Shown here: in pieces, positions 1 to 7,861 of the stretch
Position numbering within the stretch: the stretch's first letter is position 1
Layout: every line of letters begins with the position of its first letter
From: JBBPZK01 sp965219175
GTDB taxonomy: Bacteria > Actinomycetota > Rubrobacteria > Rubrobacterales > Rubrobacteraceae
Direction of reading: 5' to 3'
NCBI GenBank assembly: GCA_965219175.1
Contig: CBDCNI010000001.1
Coordinates: 1,798,001 to 1,862,000, forward strand
Length of the DNA stretch: 64,000 bases
Program-made: the position numbers and the translations under genes
The notes under the pieces: generated by a model
The model's database searches: none
What the model was told of the DNA's origin: nothing
What the model saw: the letters and a program-made list of their open reading frames with translations, nothing else

Positions 1-926
1 ACAACCGTCTCGTAGGCGTTACGGGGCGTTCCATGATCCGGAACGTCGACATAGCCCGTGACCTCGGATATCTGGACCTTCCCTCCGAGATGATGGTCAA
101 CCAGCGGGACATCAACCAGATCCCCGACAGCGATATCGTGGTCCTTACCACCGGTTCTCAGGGCGAACCTCTCGCCGCGTTGAGCCGTATCGCCAACGGA
201 ACCCATCGGAGCATAGAGGTCGGTTCGGACGACACCGTCGTCATAGCCGCCCATCCGATCCCAGGCAACGAGCGTGGCGTCTCGCGCACTATCAACAACC
301 TCATGAAGCGAGGTGCCGAGGTCTGCTACAGCGCCCACATGCCGGTCCACGTCTCGGGCCACGCCGCCCAGGAAGAGCAGAAGATCATGCTCTCCCTCCT
401 CAAGCCGCGCTACCTGGTCCCGGTCCACGGCGAGTTCCGTCACCTCCGCCACCACGCTAACACAGCCATGTCCATGGACATCCCGGAGGAGAATATCTTC
501 ATCCTGGAGAACGGCGGCCGGATGGAGTTCAAGAACGGAAAGGCGCGCCGCGAGAAGAACGTCTCGGCCGGAATGTTCCTCGTGGACGGCGGCGGACTAG
601 CCGAAAGCTCCGACGGCGTCATGCGTGAACGCCAGCAACTCTCCGAAGACGGGATGTTTATCGTCGTCGCCCGCATCAGCGCCCAGAACGGCGCCCTTCT
701 CGGCCCCCCGGATGTCATCTCCCGCGGCTTCGTAAACCCGCAGGAGTCAAACGGCCTCGCCCAGGAGTCGATCGAGGTCGTCGGTAAGACGCTCGCGCGG
801 ACCGCGAGCCAGCAAGTCACCGACTGGGGTGAGCTGAAAACGGCGATCCGGAAAGACCTCTCAGGCTTCCTGGCGAACCGCACCAGGAAACGTCCGATCA
901 TCCTGCCGCTAATAGTTGAGGTTTAA
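1..926 (+). CDS. rnj: Ribonuclease J, C-terminal part (5' truncated by window)
   Basis: This is the end of an RNase J, a metallo-beta-lactamase/beta-CASP ribonuclease with 5'-3' exo- and endonuclease activity in mRNA decay and rRNA maturation. The frame is already open at base 3 (N-R-L-V-G-V-T-G-R-S before the first Met), so the start lies upstream of the window. Visible beta-CASP motifs are TGSQGEP, HPIPGNE, HVSGHA and the PVHGEFRH segment, followed by the C-terminal domain ending at a TAA inside a 19-bp palindrome. It co-exists with RNase Y (6259-7803), so this organism carries both decay nucleases. Confidence 0.93.
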   Translation, partial: NRLVGVTGRSMIRNVDIARDLGYLDLPSEMMVNQRDINQIPDSDIVVLTTGSQGEPLAALSRIANGTHRSIEVGSDDTVVIAAHPIPGNERGVSRTINNLMKRGAEVCYSAHMPVHVSGHAAQEEQKIMLSLLKPRYLVPVHGEFRHLRHHANTAMSMDIPEENIFILENGGRMEFKNGKARREKNVSAGMFLVDGGGLAESSDGVMRERQQLSEDGMFIVVARISAQNGALLGPPDVISRGFVNPQESNGLAQESIEVVGKTLARTASQQVTDWGELKTAIRKDLSGFLANRTRKRPIILPLIVEV

Positions 927-933
927 CCTCAAC
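915..933. repeat. Perfect 19-bp palindrome over the rnj stop codon
   Basis: GTTGAGGTT-T-AACCTCAAC is a perfect 9-bp inverted repeat with a 1-bp centre and contains the rnj TAA stop (924-926). There is no T-run after it, and the loop is too short for a normal terminator hairpin, so a dimeric-protein operator upstream of ftsK is more likely. The binding protein is unknown. Confidence 0.6.
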
Positions 934-953
934 TTCACCACCACATAAGGTAC

Positions 954-993
954 TTGACCCTCATCTACAGGTTGATGCGTTAGACTAAGCGGT
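954..993 (+). promoter_or_regulatory. Putative ftsK promoter giving a near-leaderless mRNA
   Basis: TAGACT (981-986) fits a TANNNT -10 element and would place the transcript start at about 993, one base before the ftsK ATG; there is no Shine-Dalgarno sequence before that ATG. A TTGACC hexamer lies at 954-959, but the 21-base spacer is long for a sigma-70-type promoter. Tentative. Confidence 0.35.
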
Positions 994-3372
994 ATGGCTA
1001 ACGACAAACGCGCCACTAGAAAGCCCCGCAAAAAGGCTTCCAACAGCCCCTCCAGGATGAGGAGGGGCTCTCCCGCCCGCAAGAAGAGCGGTCAGGGCGG
1101 GGAGGGTTCTCTCTCCGGGACACTGCGGAGGCTCGCTGTTTCTCGTGAGGTGGTCGGTCTCGTGTTGCTAGGCGCGGGGCTCTTTTTCACGGCCGCGTTC
1201 CTGACAGGACAGGGTGCTCTACTCGGGCGGGTAGGCCTCCTGGCGGTTAATTATTTACTTGGCGTGGCTGGTGTCGTGCTCGCGCCGTTGGCGGTACTCG
1301 CCGGAGGGCTGATGCTCTTTGGCCTCCTGTCGTGGAGCCGGGTGGCGGGGGCCGGGCTGCTGCTGGTGGCCGTTGCCACTTCTTTCGCGGCGACACTATC
1401 GCAGGGCAGACTCTTTCAGCCGGAGGCATATACAGGCGCAGGGGGCATAACCGGCAGCGCATTGTATTCGGCTATTTATTCGGTAGGCGGATTCATTGGA
1501 GCCGGTCTCGTGCTGGCGCTGCTGTATGCGGTTGGACTCTCCCTCCTGACCGGAGTGGGTTTCAGATCCGCTGGTTCATCGGTTGGGTCAGGGGCGCAAA
1601 GCCTCTACGGGTGGATGCGAAGTAGGAGATCCAAATCGCGTAATCAAGGTTCCGGGGGAAGCGGTAAGGGCCTCGGACGTGGCCTCAAGAGCATCCGTCA
1701 ACCTTTCGCAAAAGAACAGAAGGAGCCGGAAAAACCGCATCCTGGTGGACAGGTTTCAGACGAGCGTGAGGGAGGATCCCAGGGAGAACCTCAATCTTTC
1801 GAGGTGATCTTGCCGGAGAAGCGTGAGATAGACGGGTTCCCGGAGATACAGGAGCGGGTGACGGGAGACTATTCGCCGCCTTCTCCGTCTCTGTTAACCC
1901 TCGGTAGCGGGGACCCGGAGCACGATGCTGAGGGGACGAGCCGTCGCCTCACGCAGGCTCTCTCGGAGCTCGGGGTCGAGGCGCACGTTATCCGGGCGGT
2001 CGTCGGGCCGAGGGTTACGCGCTACGAGTTGAGGCTCGGGGCCGGAGTAAAGGTCGGCAAGGTCCGAAACTTGCAGCAGGACATCGCTTACGCATTGGCG
2101 GCTACGGAGGTTCGGATACTCGCGCCGATCCCCGGAAAGAGTGCCGTGGGGGTCGAGGTGCCTAACACGAAGGCGGCCACGGTGACGCTCGGGGACGTCT
2201 TTCAGGACTATCCGGGGGCGAACGAGTGGGCGCTTCCCGTGGGGCTCGGAAAAGACCTCTCGGGACGGGGCGTCTTCCTGGACCTGGCGGAGATGCCCCA
2301 TTTACTCGTTGCGGGAACTACCGGCAGCGGCAAGAGCGTGATGCTCAACAGCCTCCTCACCTCGCTCATCCTGACTACCGACCCGCGGCAGGTGAAGATG
2401 GTCCTGATCGACCCGAAGAGGGTGGAGCTTTCCCAGTTCGTCCGCATACCGCACCTCATAACCCCGGTCGTCACGGACGTAAAGAAAGCCGCGAACGCCC
2501 TCTCGTGGGCCGTGGCCGAGATGGAGCGCCGCTACGAGGTGCTCGAGAAGCTCGGCGTCCGCTCCCTGGAAGGCTACAACGACCGGGCGGAGACACCTTT
2601 GCCCTACGTGGTCGTGGTTATAGACGAGTTGGCGGACCTGATGATGACGGCGGCGGCGAAGGTCGAGGATGCGGTCATCCGGCTCGCGCAGAAAGCAAGG
2701 GCCGTAGGAATTCATCTCGTGGTCGCGACGCAGCGTCCGAGCGTGGACGTTATAACCGGTATGATCAAGGCGAACATCCCGAGCCGTATCGCCTTCGCGG
2801 TTTCGAGCCAGGTAGACTCGCGTGTGATCCTGGACGGTCCCGGCGCGGAAGCCCTGCTCGGCATGGGAGACATGCTCTACAAACCTGTTTCAGCCATACG
2901 TCCCGCGCGAGTCCAGGGCGCGTATATCTCCGAGTCCGAGGTGGACGAAGTAGTCGAGGCGAGCGCCGCCGGCGCGCGGGCTAGATATATAAAAGAAGTG
3001 ACGGAGCCGAAGGAGAGTAAGGAGGAGTCCGGAGAGCAGGACGACGAGCTCGTCCCGGACGCCGCAAGCTTCGTGGTCTCGACCCAGCAGGCTTCGGTCA
3101 GCGCGGTGCAACGGCGTTTCAGGGTCGGTTACTCGCGGGCCGGGCGCATTATCGACACGCTGGAACGCAGAGGCGTCGTCGGGCCTTACGAAGGCTCCAA
3201 AGCCCGCTCCGTCGTCGCCACGGAATTGGATCTGAACAACATCTTCAACAAACAAGACGATGCTGCCCGAGCTACCCAAGACGACAACCAGAACGGAACC
3301 AATGGAACAGGAACAGACGCTGTTCCTAAAAGCTCCGACGTCGACGACAATGATGCTCCGCTCTTCGGGTGA
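994..3372 (+). CDS. ftsK: DNA translocase FtsK/SpoIIIE
   Basis: Septum-associated, ATP-driven DNA pump that clears chromosome ends during division. The 792-aa protein has a basic disordered N-terminus (about 1-50), several membrane helices (about 53-190), a charged linker, then the motor with Walker A GTTGSGKS near residue 440 and a Walker B-type VVVIDELADL. It ends in the winged-helix gamma domain (near QASVSAVQRRFRVGYSRAGR) that reads polar DNA motifs. Start ATG at 994 follows a possible leaderless promoter. Its TGA overlaps a GTG of the next gene (GTGA). Position upstream of recA is normal for actinobacteria. Confidence 0.95.
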   Translation: MANDKRATRKPRKKASNSPSRMRRGSPARKKSGQGGEGSLSGTLRRLAVSREVVGLVLLGAGLFFTAAFLTGQGALLGRVGLLAVNYLLGVAGVVLAPLAVLAGGLMLFGLLSWSRVAGAGLLLVAVATSFAATLSQGRLFQPEAYTGAGGITGSALYSAIYSVGGFIGAGLVLALLYAVGLSLLTGVGFRSAGSSVGSGAQSLYGWMRSRRSKSRNQGSGGSGKGLGRGLKSIRQPFAKEQKEPEKPHPGGQVSDEREGGSQGEPQSFEVILPEKREIDGFPEIQERVTGDYSPPSPSLLTLGSGDPEHDAEGTSRRLTQALSELGVEAHVIRAVVGPRVTRYELRLGAGVKVGKVRNLQQDIAYALAATEVRILAPIPGKSAVGVEVPNTKAATVTLGDVFQDYPGANEWALPVGLGKDLSGRGVFLDLAEMPHLLVAGTTGSGKSVMLNSLLTSLILTTDPRQVKMVLIDPKRVELSQFVRIPHLITPVVTDVKKAANALSWAVAEMERRYEVLEKLGVRSLEGYNDRAETPLPYVVVVIDELADLMMTAAAKVEDAVIRLAQKARAVGIHLVVATQRPSVDVITGMIKANIPSRIAFAVSSQVDSRVILDGPGAEALLGMGDMLYKPVSAIRPARVQGAYISESEVDEVVEASAAGARARYIKEVTEPKESKEESGEQDDELVPDAASFVVSTQQASVSAVQRRFRVGYSRAGRIIDTLERRGVVGPYEGSKARSVVATELDLNNIFNKQDDAARATQDDNQNGTNGTGTDAVPKSSDVDDNDAPLFG

Positions 3373-4349
3373 GAGATGGTAATGAAGATGATAAGATACC
3401 AGGCATGGGCGAAGATCAGCGCACCAGCCTGAGCATCGGTTCGGCTCTGCGGAGAGCGCGCGAGAAGCGAGGTCTCTCACTAGAGGAAGCGGAGCAGGCA
3501 ACCAAGATCCGCGCTCGTTACCTGGATGCTCTGGAGCAACAAGATTACGATATCTTGCCGGCTTCTATCTACGTTCACGGTTTCTTGAAGACCTACGCTA
3601 CTTTCCTCGGTCTCGACGGCGAAGCGCTGTCCAGAGAACTCAAAGAGAGCGGTCAGGCTAAGGAAGAAGACGAGACCGGATCCCTGCCCGCGAGCCGCGA
3701 GAACCCGGAGGACTCTTCCGGGGCCGGGATCCAGGAACCTATGCCTGTCGCGAAAGCTCTTTCCGGTGGAGAGAGACGAAACCGAAGCGCGGGCCTGCTT
3801 TCCGGCATTGGCGTACCAGTCCTCGCCCTTGCTGGAGTTTTGCTCGTGGCGCTACTTGGAACGGTGTACTTCGTCGGGCGGGGGTTGCCTGCCTCAGACA
3901 ACCAGGAGCGTCAGACCAATCACGACAACGCCGGGTTCGTCTCCAGGGATAAGGTCTCCAGGAACGATACGCCCGTACCGAAAGGCGCGAGAAAGAAGAA
4001 AGAAAGCGCGAAGAAAGTCGCCGCGCCGGGTAACCCCGGTAACACGGGGTCCAGCAAAGCAGCCTCTACCTCTGCAAGGCCGGATCCGGGTCCCCTGGAG
4101 GCGCGTATAAAGATAGTGGGGGCTGAATCCTGGATCGAAGTGAGGACCGACGGTGTTATCTCCTATTCTCACCTCTCCCAGCCGGGTTTCTCGGAGACTT
4201 TCGAGGCAAAACGGAGGCTCGTGATCTTCACCGGAAACGCCGGTGCTGTCAGGGTTTTGCTCAACGGCCAGAACCTCGGAGCTTTGGGTCGGGACGGGGA
4301 GGTGCTCAAGAAAGTCTATACTGTAAAAAACGCCAGTCCCGGCCAATAG
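3369..4349 (+). CDS. RodZ-like helix-turn-helix membrane protein
   Basis: The N-terminal HTH_25 domain (SIGSALRRAREKRGLSLEEA, then TKIRARYLDALEQQDYDILP) is typical of RodZ, which links the cytoskeleton/elongation machinery to the envelope. One membrane helix follows (around SGIGVPVLALAGVLLVALLG), then a low-complexity Lys/Ser/Pro linker and a C-terminal DUF4115-type beta domain (RIKIVGAESWIEVRTDG to LLNGQNLGALG). The 3369 GTG overlaps the ftsK stop; ATG 3405 (MGEDQRTS) is an alternative start closer to the usual family N-terminus. Homologues often sit just upstream of recA. Exact role in this lineage is inference. Confidence 0.8.
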   Translation: MRDGNEDDKIPGMGEDQRTSLSIGSALRRAREKRGLSLEEAEQATKIRARYLDALEQQDYDILPASIYVHGFLKTYATFLGLDGEALSRELKESGQAKEEDETGSLPASRENPEDSSGAGIQEPMPVAKALSGGERRNRSAGLLSGIGVPVLALAGVLLVALLGTVYFVGRGLPASDNQERQTNHDNAGFVSRDKVSRNDTPVPKGARKKKESAKKVAAPGNPGNTGSSKAASTSARPDPGPLEARIKIVGAESWIEVRTDGVISYSHLSQPGFSETFEAKRRLVIFTGNAGAVRVLLNGQNLGALGRDGEVLKKVYTVKNASPGQ

Positions 4350-4356
4350 TCGGGCG

Positions 4357-4385
4357 TTGGGAGCATCGTTCCACTACAGTATAAT
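4357..4385 (+). promoter_or_regulatory. recA promoter (-35 TTGGGA, -10 TATAAT)
   Basis: TTGGGA at 4357-4362 and a consensus TATAAT at 4380-4385 are separated by exactly 17 bases, predicting a start near 4392 and a leader of about 45 bases. No clear LexA palindrome (GAAC-N4-GTTC or CGAAC-type) overlaps it, although GTTC occurs singly at two places. Confidence 0.65.
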
Positions 4386-4437
4386 TTCGGTAGTAAGTTC
4401 AATCTTTTAGCAGCTATCTTTGGAGGGTTAAAAAACG

Positions 4438-5520
4438 TTGGATAAGTCCAAAGCCATAGGTTCAGCCGTAACGCAGATAGAGCGGCAGTTTGGCAAGGGT
4501 TCGATCATGCGCATGGGTGATAAGGTCCAGCAGAAGATCGCCGTTATTCCAACCGGCGCTCTCTCCATCGACCTGGCGCTCGGTGTCGGCGGTGTGCCGC
4601 GGGGGAGGGTCGTCGAGATCTTCGGCCCGGAGTCGAGCGGTAAGACTACCCTCGCCCTTCACATCCTCTCCGAGGCGCAGAAGGCCGGCGGCCTCGCCGC
4701 CTTCATAGACGCCGAGCACGCTATCGACCCGATCTACGCCGAAGCCATAGGCGTAGACCTCGAAGAACTGTACTTCTCTCAGCCGGACAACGGGGAGCAA
4801 GCCCTCGAAATAGCTGACACCCTCGTCCGCTCCGGCGCGTTGCAGGTCCTGGTGATCGACTCGGTCGCCGCCCTCGTCCCTAGAGCTGAGATCGAGGGTG
4901 AGATGGGCGACTCGCATGTAGGGCTCCAGGCCCGTTTGATGAGCCAGGCTCTGAGGAAGCTCTCCGGTTCTCTCAGCCGTTCCGGTACGACGGCCATATT
5001 CATAAACCAGCTTCGCGAGAAGATCGGGGTGATGTTCGGCTCTCCCGAGACGACCCCCGGCGGTCGGGCGCTCAAGTTCTACTCCAGCGTTAGGATGGAT
5101 ATCAGGCGTATAGGCGCTTTGAAAATCGGTAACGATACCGTCGGTAACCAGACGCGGATTAAGGTAGTCAAGAACAAGGTCGCCCCGCCCTTCAAGACCG
5201 TCGAGTTCGACATCATGTACGGCGAGGGTATATCTCGGGAAGGCAGCCTACTGGACGTCGCTATCGAGAACGACGTGGTCCAGAAGAGCGGAGCCTGGTT
5301 CGCCTATGGCGACGAACGGCTCGGCCAGGGTCGGGAGAAAGCGAAGCAGTTTCTCAAAGACGAGGACGGTGTCCGCGAACGGATCGTCACCGAAGTCCAC
5401 GACAAGCTCGGTCTCAATCAGAAAGATGACCTCGCGGACCAGCAAGAGGCCGACGGACTGGAAGAAGATGGAGCGCCCATCGAGAATCCTGCAGGAGAGC
5501 CGGCAGTCCGGTCCCGCTAA
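4438..5520 (+). CDS. recA: Recombinase RecA
   Basis: ATP-dependent strand-exchange protein for homologous recombination and the SOS response. The 360-aa protein shows Walker A GPESSGKT (residues 63-70), Walker B LQVLVIDSVAAL, the L2-region sequence FINQLREKIGVMFGSPETTPGG, and an acidic C-terminal tail (DDLADQQEADGLEEDGAP). The start is TTG at 4438, supported by the Shine-Dalgarno GGAGGG about 10 bases upstream. recX follows after a 27-base gap, so the two are probably co-transcribed. Confidence 0.97.
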   Translation: MDKSKAIGSAVTQIERQFGKGSIMRMGDKVQQKIAVIPTGALSIDLALGVGGVPRGRVVEIFGPESSGKTTLALHILSEAQKAGGLAAFIDAEHAIDPIYAEAIGVDLEELYFSQPDNGEQALEIADTLVRSGALQVLVIDSVAALVPRAEIEGEMGDSHVGLQARLMSQALRKLSGSLSRSGTTAIFINQLREKIGVMFGSPETTPGGRALKFYSSVRMDIRRIGALKIGNDTVGNQTRIKVVKNKVAPPFKTVEFDIMYGEGISREGSLLDVAIENDVVQKSGAWFAYGDERLGQGREKAKQFLKDEDGVRERIVTEVHDKLGLNQKDDLADQQEADGLEEDGAPIENPAGEPAVRSR

Positions 5521-5547
5521 GGCACCCGGTTACCGACCGGAGCGACC

Positions 5548-6177
5548 GTGCCACTCGTAACCGGCATCAGGTTTCGCGGTGAGCGGGCCAAAGTTTACGT
5601 TGACGGTGAGTTTTGGGCTGAGATCGACGCCAGGGTAGCTTCAAGTCGAGGTCTCGACAAGGGGGCCGAGCTTTCAGAAGAGGAGCTTGCGGAAGCTCGT
5701 AGGCTGGGAGACCGTGTGCTGGCGATGAGTCGCGCCTTGAGCTTCCTCGGCTACCGGGCTCGCTCCTCGGGCGAGATAAAAGAACGCCTGGTGCGCTACG
5801 GGTACTCCGGTGACACCCTAAGCGAGGTGATTGATCGTCTGGCGGAACTCGGGTACGTGGACGACCTCGAATTCGCACTCACGGCTGCCCTTCAGAGAGC
5901 CAAAAAGTACGGGCCACGCCGCGTATCCGCCGACCTGCGGAGGCGAGGTGTCGGAGAAGAGACCGTGCGCGCTGCGGTGGACGAAGCGTTTTGCGGACGT
6001 TCAGAGCTTGAGGACGCTCGCGCTTCCGCCGCCCGGAGATATAATACTAATAGAGGGTCTGATGCGGAGTCGCGTCGGGTCTATGGTTTCCTGTCGCGTC
6101 GGGGATACTCCGTCGCGGTGTGCGCGGAGATAGCCCGCGAGTATAGCGGAGATTTCTCCGGGGAGACCGACGAGTAG
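5548..6177 (+). CDS. recX: Regulatory protein RecX
   Basis: RecX binds the RecA filament and limits its activity. The 209-aa protein shows the three-helix repeats of the family (ALSFLGYRARSSGEIKERLVRYGYSGDTLSEVIDRLAELGYVDD region, then RRVSADLRRRGVGEETVRAAV). The start is GTG 5548, and the location directly after recA is canonical. A TATAAT at 6040-6045 inside the gene could be an internal promoter for rny, but no good -35 is spaced from it. Confidence 0.92.
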   Translation: MPLVTGIRFRGERAKVYVDGEFWAEIDARVASSRGLDKGAELSEEELAEARRLGDRVLAMSRALSFLGYRARSSGEIKERLVRYGYSGDTLSEVIDRLAELGYVDDLEFALTAALQRAKKYGPRRVSADLRRRGVGEETVRAAVDEAFCGRSELEDARASAARRYNTNRGSDAESRRVYGFLSRRGYSVAVCAEIAREYSGDFSGETDE

Positions 6178-6199
6178 TAACCGGAGTTTTAGTCCGGCC

Positions 6200-6246
6200 G
6201 GCCGCCGTGAGCCGGGATGACCGCGAACGGTGGGCGCGGCCTTTTT
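6200..6246 (+). terminator. GC hairpin with T5, possible attenuator before rny
   Basis: GGCCGC (6200-6205) pairs with GCGGCC (6236-6241) and is followed at once by TTTTT (6242-6246), with more pairing possible inside (CCGT with ACGG). It lies between the recX stop and the rny Shine-Dalgarno sequence (GGAGG from 6247), so it could attenuate read-through into rny. A second small hairpin CCGGA/TCCGG lies at 6181-6197. No folding energy was computed. Confidence 0.5.
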
Positions 6247-6258
6247 GGAGGAAAATCT

Positions 6259-7803
6259 ATGAACGTTTTGTTAGCGGTCCTGGCGCTCGCCGTCGGACTC
6301 GCCGTTGGCGGAGGTGCGGGCTACCTTTTTTGTAGCTCAAGGGTCGAGAACCGGCAGACTGCTGCCCGTTCCGACGCGAACTCTATTCTCGAAGAAGCAA
6401 ATAGGACTGCCGAGTCACGAAAGCGTGAGGCCGAGTTGGAGGCGAAGGAAGCGTCTCTCAGGGTCAAAGAGGAAGCCGAAGCAGAGGTCCGTTCCAGGCG
6501 GGCGGAGGTTTCACGTTTCGAGGAACGGGTTAACAATCGCGAGACGTCTCTGGATAGGCGAGACTCCGAGCTGGAAGAACGTCGGCGCGAGTTCGAGCGC
6601 AGGGAAGAGTCGCTGCGGAAGCAAGGGGAGGAGTTAGAGCAGAGGGAGTCGGAGCATGTCAAGGCTCTGGAGGAGATCTCCGGCCTCAGCCGCCTAGACG
6701 CCGAGCATCGGCTGCTCACCGACCTGGAGATGGAGCTCGAGGACCGTCTCGGGCGCATGGTGCGGGATCGCACTTTCGAGGCCGAGGAAAAAGCAGATCT
6801 AGAGGCGCGTAGGATCATCACCACCACGATGGAGCGCCTCGCCTCCGATATAACGTCGGAATCTACGGCCAAAGCGGTCGCCCTCTCTTCGGATGATATG
6901 AAGGGTCGCATTATCGGACGCGAAGGTAGGAACATAAGGGCGTTCGAGGCCGCCACGGGTGTCGACGTCATTATCGACGATACGCCGGAGACCGTCGTTA
7001 TATCCTGCTTTGATCCTGTACGCCGGGAAATCGCCAGGGTGGCGATGGAGCAGTTGGTCCAGGACGGGAGGATCCACCCCGGACGCGTGGAGCAGGTCGT
7101 TGCCAAAGCGAAGAAGGAGATCGAGAAAGACATAAAGAGCGCCGGTCGTCAGGCGATCTACGACTCGAAGATCGGCGGCGGTATGCACGCCGACCTGGTG
7201 CGTCTGTTGGGCGCCCTGAAGTTCAGGACTTCTTACGGACAGAACGTGCTCGCCCACTCGGTCGAGGTAGCCAACCTCTGCGCCATGATGGCCCAGGAAC
7301 TCGGGGCGAACGTCAAGATCGCCCGCAGGGCCGGACTTCTGCACGACGTGGGCAAGGCAATAGACCACGAGGTCGAGGGGACCCACGCTCTCATAGGCGG
7401 TCGCTCCGCCAAGAAGAGTGGAGAATCGGAAGACGTTGTCCGGGCGATAAGCGCCCACCACCACGAGATCGAGATGGAGACCGTGGAGGATGTCCTCGTC
7501 GCCACGGCGGACGCCGTTTCAGCCGCCCGTCCCGGCGCGAGGCGCGAGACCACGGAGATATACCTCGAACGCCTGCGTTCCCTCGAAGATATAGCCCAGG
7601 GCCACAGAGGGGTGGACAAAGCCTACGCGATACAGGCGGGGCGTGAGATCCGGGTGATGGTCCAGCCCTCCGAGGTGGACGACCGCATCGCCGCCAAGCT
7701 CGCCTACGATATCTCCAAACAGATAGAGAACGACCTCGAGTATCCGGGGCAGATCAAAGTGACCGTCATCCGCGAGAGCCGCGTCAGCGAGGTAGCCAGA
7801 TAA
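6259..7803 (+). CDS. rny: Ribonuclease Y
   Basis: Membrane-anchored endoribonuclease that starts decay of many mRNAs. From the chosen start it is 514 aa: an N-terminal membrane helix (MNVLLAVLALAVGLAVGG), a long highly charged coiled coil, a KH domain (GRIIGREGRNIRAFEAATGVD) and an HD domain with the HDVGKAID metal site. ATG 6259 was chosen over the in-frame ATG 6217 because GGAGG sits 7 bases upstream, the helix then begins at residue 1, and the 6217 region lies inside a terminator-like hairpin. Rny is usual in Firmicutes and patchy in actinobacteria. Confidence 0.94.
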   Translation: MNVLLAVLALAVGLAVGGGAGYLFCSSRVENRQTAARSDANSILEEANRTAESRKREAELEAKEASLRVKEEAEAEVRSRRAEVSRFEERVNNRETSLDRRDSELEERRREFERREESLRKQGEELEQRESEHVKALEEISGLSRLDAEHRLLTDLEMELEDRLGRMVRDRTFEAEEKADLEARRIITTTMERLASDITSESTAKAVALSSDDMKGRIIGREGRNIRAFEAATGVDVIIDDTPETVVISCFDPVRREIARVAMEQLVQDGRIHPGRVEQVVAKAKKEIEKDIKSAGRQAIYDSKIGGGMHADLVRLLGALKFRTSYGQNVLAHSVEVANLCAMMAQELGANVKIARRAGLLHDVGKAIDHEVEGTHALIGGRSAKKSGESEDVVRAISAHHHEIEMETVEDVLVATADAVSAARPGARRETTEIYLERLRSLEDIAQGHRGVDKAYAIQAGREIRVMVQPSEVDDRIAAKLAYDISKQIENDLEYPGQIKVTVIRESRVSEVAR

Positions 7804-7861
7804 AGGTCGCGAGGTAGATCTTGTTGCGGACGAACGCTTACACAGCCACCTTTATCCTCTA

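Noticed and set aside
915..933. The rnj palindrome as an intrinsic terminator
   Set aside because: One-base centre and no T-run; a hairpin with a usable loop would have a short AT-containing stem.
4350..4437. LexA/SOS box at the recA promoter
   Set aside because: Single GTTC words occur, but no palindromic GAAC-N4-GTTC or similar site is present.
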